Source: Stenotrophomonas sp. MMGLT7 (lineage in GTDB: Bacteria; Pseudomonadota; Gammaproteobacteria; Xanthomonadales; Xanthomonadaceae). Taken from it: a DNA stretch of 64,000 nucleotides. Shown one piece after another: positions 58,062 through 64,000 of the stretch. Under the pieces are notes generated by a model, which was not told the origin of the DNA, made no database searches, and worked only from the letters and a program-made list of their open reading frames with translations. Made by a program: the position numbers and the translations under genes. How positions within the stretch are numbered: position 1 is the first letter of the stretch; each line of letters opens with the position of its first letter. The stretch covers positions 124,001 to 188,000 of the forward strand of contig NZ_JAJOZS010000002.1 in the NCBI RefSeq assembly GCF_021168555.1, written 5' to 3'.

Positions 58062-59678
58062 GTGTCGCCCGCCAACGTCCCGTTCGTCCACCGCATCCGC
58101 TCGGTCCCGCATCGCGAACTGTATTTCTTCGCCCTGTACCGGGTGCTGGTAGCCGGGCTCATCGCCGCCCTGGTGTTCAGCCCGCTGGCGGTGACGGTGG
58201 GCGAGCCGCGTTTCCCGCAGCTGGCCGGCGCGGTGGCGGCCGGCTACCTGGTGCTGGCGGCGCTGCTGCTGTTGTGGGGCCGCAACGAGCGCTGGCTCAA
58301 GCCGATCATCCTGTCCAGCGTGCCGGCCGACATCCTGGTCGCGGTGCTGGCCACCCACGCCATGCCCGGCGCCAGCGCCGGCATCGCGATGATGCTGCTG
58401 TTCAATGTCGCGGCGGCCTCGATGCTGCTGGCGCTGCGCTACGGCATGGCGATCGCGGTCACCGCCGGCATCGCGATCGTGCTCGAGTACCTGTGGACGA
58501 TGCTGGACGGCGGCGACACCGTGCGCTCGCTGGCGGAACTGGCGATGTTCGCCACCAGCTACCTCGCGGTGGCCTACATCTGCTACCAGATCGGCGTGCG
58601 CGCACGCACCAACCAGGCCCTGGCCGAACGCCGCGGCGCCGAGGTCGCCAACCTGTCGGAGATCAACGAGCTGATCATCCGCCGCATGCGTACCGGCGTG
58701 CTCGTGGTCGACGCCCACGACCGCATCACCCTGGCCAACGAGGCGGCGACGGCGATCCTCGGCGAGGACGGCGGCACCGTCGCCAGCGGAACCCGCGAAC
58801 TGGGCGCCGTCGCACCGCAACTGGCGCGGCGGCTGCAGCGCTGGCGCAAGGGCTGGGAGGGCGAGAAAACGCCGCTGCAACTGTCCCCGGGCCAGCCGGA
58901 TATCCAGCCCCGCTTCGCCCGCCTGCTGGCCGACGGCGAGCTGACGCTGGTGTTCCTGGACGATGCCACGGTGGTCTCGCGGCGCGCCGAATCGCTCACC
59001 CTGTCCACGCTGGGGCGGTTCTCGGCTAGCCTGGCGCACGAGATCCGCAATCCGCTGGCGGCGATCAACTATGCCGCGCAGTTGCTGCAGGAGTCGCGGG
59101 GCATCGACGAAACCGACCGGCGCCTGCTGCAGATCATCCACCAACAGTGCCAGCGCACCAACGGCATCGTCGAGAGCGTGCTCGGTCTGGCCCGGCGCGA
59201 GCGCGCCAATCCCGAGAACCTGGAACTGGTCGCCTTCGCCCGCCGGTTCGTGGACGAGTACCGGCTCACCCTGTCGATCGAGACCGACAGCCTGGAGATG
59301 AGCGCCGATGCCGACGAAATGGCGGCACTGGTGGACCCGCGCCACCTGCAACAGATACTCACCGCCCTGGTGCACAACGCGCTCAAGTACGGCCGCACCC
59401 CGGACACCCCGGCGCAGGTCAGGCTGCGGGTGGCCACGCTCGAACGGCATCCCGTCCTCGAGGTGGCCGACCGCGGCCCCGGCATCCCGGAAGCGGTGGC
59501 CTCGCAGCTGTTTCGCCCGTTCTTCACCACGTCCGAGCACGGCACCGGGTTGGGACTCTACATCGCCCACGAGCTCTGCCGCGCCAACCAGGCGCAGCTG
59601 GAATACGTCGGCGCACCCACCGGCGGCGCCTGCTTCCGCATCACGCTGCCGGCCCCGAATGGCCTGCGGCCGCACTGA
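58062..59678 (+). CDS. pilS: Sensor histidine kinase PilS
   Basis: 538 aa. Six membrane helices occur in the first ~190 residues, followed by a PAS domain (about 205-310) and the kinase core with phosphoacceptor His in ASLAHEIRNPLAAI and G boxes ADRGPGIPE and HGTGLGLYIAHELC. PilS controls type IV pilin expression through PilR. The GTG at 58062 gives MSPANVPFVHRIR; GGGGA lies 7 bases upstream. PilR starts 77 bases after its stop. Confidence 0.93.
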   Translation: MSPANVPFVHRIRSVPHRELYFFALYRVLVAGLIAALVFSPLAVTVGEPRFPQLAGAVAAGYLVLAALLLLWGRNERWLKPIILSSVPADILVAVLATHAMPGASAGIAMMLLFNVAAASMLLALRYGMAIAVTAGIAIVLEYLWTMLDGGDTVRSLAELAMFATSYLAVAYICYQIGVRARTNQALAERRGAEVANLSEINELIIRRMRTGVLVVDAHDRITLANEAATAILGEDGGTVASGTRELGAVAPQLARRLQRWRKGWEGEKTPLQLSPGQPDIQPRFARLLADGELTLVFLDDATVVSRRAESLTLSTLGRFSASLAHEIRNPLAAINYAAQLLQESRGIDETDRRLLQIIHQQCQRTNGIVESVLGLARRERANPENLELVAFARRFVDEYRLTLSIETDSLEMSADADEMAALVDPRHLQQILTALVHNALKYGRTPDTPAQVRLRVATLERHPVLEVADRGPGIPEAVASQLFRPFFTTSEHGTGLGLYIAHELCRANQAQLEYVGAPTGGACFRITLPAPNGLRPH

Positions 59679-59755
59679 AAAAACCGGCGTCCGGCGTCAC
59701 AAACCGTCACCTGCGAACTGTCACAATCGTTCAGGCTCGGCTATCTTCCCGGCTC

Positions 59756-61141
59756 ATGAACGAACATCGCACAGCCCTCATAGTCGATGACGAGCGCGAC
59801 ATCCGTGAGCTGCTGGTGCTGACCCTGGGACGGATGGGGCTTCGCATCAACACCGCCGCCAATCTCACCGAGGCGCGCGAACTGCTGGCGAGCAACAGCT
59901 ACGACCTGTGCATCACCGACATGCGCCTGCCCGACGGCAACGGCATCGAGCTGATCAGCGAGATCAACCGCAACCACCCCAACACCCCGGTGGCGATGAT
60001 CACCGCCTTCGGCAGCATGGACCTGGCGGTGGAAGCGCTGAAGGCCGGCGCCTTCGATGTGGTCAGCAAGCCGGTGGACATCGCGGTGCTGCGCGGGCTG
60101 GTACGCCACGCGCTGGAACTCAACAACACCGAGCGTCCGGCACCGCCACCGCCGCCGCCGGAACAGTCCAGCCGCCTGCTCGGCGACTCGCAGCCGATGG
60201 CCGAGCTGCGCGCCCTGATCGCCAAGGTCGCGCGCAGCCAGGCCCCGGTGTACATCCTCGGCGAATCCGGCGTCGGCAAGGAACTGGTGGCCCGCACCAT
60301 CCACGAGCAGAGCGCGCGCAGCGCCGGGCCGTTCGTGCCGGTGAACTGCGGGGCCATTCCCTCCGAATTGATGGAAAGCGAGTTCTTCGGCCACAGGAAG
60401 GGCAGCTTCACCGGTGCCCACGCCGACAAGCCGGGCCTGTTCCAGGCGGCCACCGGCGGCACCCTTTTCCTGGACGAGGTAGCCGAGCTGCCGCTGCAGA
60501 TGCAGGTGAAGCTGCTGCGCGCGATCCAGGAGAAGTCGGTGCGCCCGGTGGGCGCGGCCACGGAGGTGCCGGTGGACGTGCGCATCCTCTCGGCCACCCA
60601 CAAGAACCTGGCCGACCTGGTCGAGGACAACCGTTTCCGCCACGACCTTTACTACCGCATCAACGTCATCGAACTGCGCGTACCGCCGCTGCGCGAGCGC
60701 GGCAGCGACCTGCCACGGCTCGCCGCCGCGATCCTGGCACGGCTGGCACGCAGCCAGGGACGGCCGATCCCGCTGCTGTCGCCGTCGGCGCTGGACGCCC
60801 TGGAACACTACGGCTTTCCCGGCAACGTGCGCGAACTGGAGAACGTGCTCGAGCGCGCCCTCGCGCTGGCCGAGGACGACCAGATCGGCGCCGACGACCT
60901 GCGCCTGCCGCGGAGCGCGGCGACCCGGGCCGCGCCCGCAGAACCCGCCGCGGCCGCGGAAGCGGTGCACGACATCGATCCGAAATCGACCGCACTTCCT
61001 TCCTACATCGAGCAGATGGAGCGCGCCGCGATCCAGAAGGCGCTGGAAGAGAACCGCTGGAACAAGACCCGGACCGCCGCCAAGCTCGGCATCACCTTCC
61101 GCGCGCTGCGCTACAAGCTCAAGAAGCTGGGGATGGAGTAG
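59756..61141 (+). CDS. pilR: Sigma-54-dependent response regulator PilR
   Basis: 461 aa. Receiver with phosphoacceptor Asp55 (ITDMRLPDGNG), a Pro-rich linker, AAA+ domain with GESGVGKE, sigma-54 loop GSFTGA (the PilR form), Walker B FLDEVAELP, and a C-terminal Fis-type HTH (NRWNKTRTAAKLGITFRALRYKLKK). It activates pilA transcription with sigma-54. The target pilA is not in the window, though pilB is nearby. Confidence 0.96.
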   Translation: MNEHRTALIVDDERDIRELLVLTLGRMGLRINTAANLTEARELLASNSYDLCITDMRLPDGNGIELISEINRNHPNTPVAMITAFGSMDLAVEALKAGAFDVVSKPVDIAVLRGLVRHALELNNTERPAPPPPPPEQSSRLLGDSQPMAELRALIAKVARSQAPVYILGESGVGKELVARTIHEQSARSAGPFVPVNCGAIPSELMESEFFGHRKGSFTGAHADKPGLFQAATGGTLFLDEVAELPLQMQVKLLRAIQEKSVRPVGAATEVPVDVRILSATHKNLADLVEDNRFRHDLYYRINVIELRVPPLRERGSDLPRLAAAILARLARSQGRPIPLLSPSALDALEHYGFPGNVRELENVLERALALAEDDQIGADDLRLPRSAATRAAPAEPAAAAEAVHDIDPKSTALPSYIEQMERAAIQKALEENRWNKTRTAAKLGITFRALRYKLKKLGME

Positions 61142-61170
61142 CCGTTACCGGCATGATGCCGACAAACAAA

Positions 61171-61197
61171 AGCCCGCGCACCGGAAGGTCGCGGGCT
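61171..61197. terminator. Shared hairpin between pilR and the PRC-barrel gene
   Basis: AGCCCGCG...CGCGGGCT stem. On the minus strand it is followed by TTTTGTTTG, so it fits best as terminator of the PRC-barrel gene; it also ends pilR transcription. Confidence 0.8.
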
Positions 61198-61219
61198 CCT
61201 GCATACGTACCGGTTGGCA

Positions 61220-61621
61220 CTACTTGCTGTACTGGAACTCGGGCAATGCCTTGATCGCATCCTTGGTCGCGCCCGGCAGCACGAAGTCCTGGCCCTGCAG
61301 GCGGAACTGCCTGACCGGCACGGCCACGTTGTGGCGTCCCAGGCCGACGAAACCGCCGGCACCGACGATCGCGTAGGACACCGAGCTGTCCGGCGTGACG
61401 ATGATGTCGTCGACGGTGCCCACCTTTTCCTTGGCTTCGTTGTAGACCGTCTTGCCGAGGATGTTCTTCTTGGCACTCCAGCCCACCGCGACCGTACGCA
61501 GCTCTTCCACGGATACGCCCACCGTGGTCGAACCGGCCACCTGCGCACCGGCCGCGCCGACCGCACCGGCGGCAGCCAGGGCCAACGCCACGGGGGCCAG
61601 CTTCTTCAGCATGCTTTTCAC
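61220..61621 (-). CDS. Secreted PRC-barrel domain protein
   Basis: 133 aa. A signal peptide (about residues 1-27, AGAVGAAGAQ) is followed by a PRC-barrel domain: ILGKTVYNEAKEKVGTVDDIIV and SYAIVGAGGFVGLGRHNVAVP. The GTG at 61621 is preferred because AAGGAG lies 6 bases upstream; an ATG at 61627 directly abuts the Shine-Dalgarno. Family members are small periplasmic or photosynthetic-membrane associated folds of poorly known role. A close paralogue begins at about 63763 on the plus strand. Confidence 0.85.
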   Translation of the reverse strand: MKSMLKKLAPVALALAAAGAVGAAGAQVAGSTTVGVSVEELRTVAVGWSAKKNILGKTVYNEAKEKVGTVDDIIVTPDSSVSYAIVGAGGFVGLGRHNVAVPVRQFRLQGQDFVLPGATKDAIKALPEFQYSK

Positions 61622-61847
61622 GTCCATCTCCTTGTCGTGTCTGTGTTTGCCGGCCGGAATCGGATCTCCCGCCGACAGCGGCACGCTAGTCGCTGCACCG
61701 TGAGAGGACGGTGATCGATTAGGGCAGATGGAACCTCAATGCGCCGCGTCCGCCACCGCGCCGTCGACCGCGGTAGCGAACCGGATACGGTGCGTGTGCA
61801 CCGGCGTGGCAGGCGGGCCGTGGGCACGCCCCCCAGCCATGGGCCGG

Positions 61848-63572
<1,725 letters not shown>

Positions 63573-63762
63573 GCGGAACGTCCCCAGAGAGCGGAGCAAA
63601 GATACCGCAACCTAGTGCCGTTCGTTTGGTAGCCTCGCCAGAGGCACCTGCCCCGGAAGGGCGCCGTCGCCACTACGAAGTCACGATGCTACGGCCATAC
63701 AGAACAGAGCATCGAAGTCAATTACGGACCCCCCCCGCTTTCCATCCCCAGGGAGAAATCCC

Positions 63763-64000
63763 CTGTTCGTCTTATCGAGAAAGATCCTCAACCTCGTACT
63801 CGCCGCCCTGGTCGAGGCATCCGGCTCGCACGCGGCGTTCGCACAGGGTGGCAAGCTCCAGCAGTCGGTGACCGAACTGAAGGCGGTCGCAGCCGGCTGG
63901 AGCGTCAAGAAGCAGGTTGTCGGCAAGACCGTCTATAACGAGAAAATGGAGAAGATCGGTACCGTAGAGGACATCATCGTTACACCGGAGCGGTCGGTGT
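63763..64000 (+). CDS. PRC-barrel paralogue, truncated by the window end
   Basis: Frame open from 63763 to the window end. KILNLVLAALVEASGSHAAFAQ reads as a signal peptide, followed by GWSVKKQVVGKTVYNEKMEKIGTVEDIIVTPE, close to the protein at 61220-61621. No ATG, GTG or TTG occurs at the expected start; a CTG at 63763 is preceded by AGGGAG at 7 bases. So either CTG is the start or the gene has lost its start codon and is decaying. A C8 homopolymer lies just upstream. Confidence 0.65.
   Translation, partial: MFVLSRKILNLVLAALVEASGSHAAFAQGGKLQQSVTELKAVAAGWSVKKQVVGKTVYNEKMEKIGTVEDIIVTPERSV

Noticed and set aside
63607-63620. Sigma-54 promoter for pilB
   Set aside because: The minus-strand CGGCACTAGGTTGC has only 9 bases between GG and GC; sigma-54 promoters need 10.

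Overview
The window is a GC-rich chromosomal segment of a gammaproteobacterium of the Xanthomonadaceae/Lysobacteraceae (Pseudoxanthomonas-, Luteimonas- or Lysobacter-like). This is inferred from the gene set (rluD next to divergent bamD, pilS-pilR, pilB, sucCD, a membrane-anchored Mqo, TonB-dependent receptors) and from at least four families of intergenic repeats of the kind scattered through xanthomonad genomes. I saw no tRNA, rRNA, insertion sequence, prophage or CRISPR array.

Layout. 1-2,086: the tail of a TonB-dependent receptor and a YbaL-type cation/proton antiporter. 2,175-15,240: a cobalamin locus, nearly all on the minus strand. A cobalamin riboswitch precedes btuB, two paralogous BtuM-like membrane proteins, cobO, cobB and cbiB. 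A PsiF-like gene on the opposite strand separates these from a second run: a cobD-cobQ fusion, cobU, cobT, cobC and cobS. Together the genes cover uptake and the steps from cobyrinate to adenosylcobalamin; no corrin-ring genes are present here. 15,500-25,340: an MFS sugar transporter, clpB with a clear sigma-32 promoter, an alpha/beta hydrolase, an NCS2-like permease and poxB. 25,837-35,736: a self-contained ABC-export system. Membrane-fusion protein, ATPase, permease, an unknown anchored protein, an NtrC-type response regulator and its histidine kinase lie on the minus strand, and a TolC-like outer-membrane protein diverges from them. Both arms have sigma-54-type -24/-12 promoters and share a palindromic candidate enhancer site.

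36,489-45,702: a DUF3014 protein, a GNAT acetyltransferase, a DUF3574 lipoprotein, a large TonB-dependent receptor behind two inverted repeats, and a trehalose operon otsB - GH15 - otsA. 45,985-58,000: mqo, a two-gene unit of unknown function (73 aa plus a DUF6976/FIST-like protein), pgeF, rluD, bamD, nadE, a DUF559 nuclease-like gene, sucD and sucC. 58,062-64,000: pilS, pilR, a PRC-barrel protein, pilB and a divergent PRC-barrel paralogue cut by the window end.

Recurring theme: repeats that are normally extragenic have become part of coding sequence. A 68-bp REP palindrome encodes the linker of the CobD-CobQ fusion, another REP supplies the stop codon of cobS, a heptamer repeat encodes the N-terminus of CobC, and a 49-bp hairpin repeat encodes the C-terminus of the export-system response regulator. 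Together with the sigma-54-controlled exporter and the tandem BtuM-like proteins, these are the most interesting features here.
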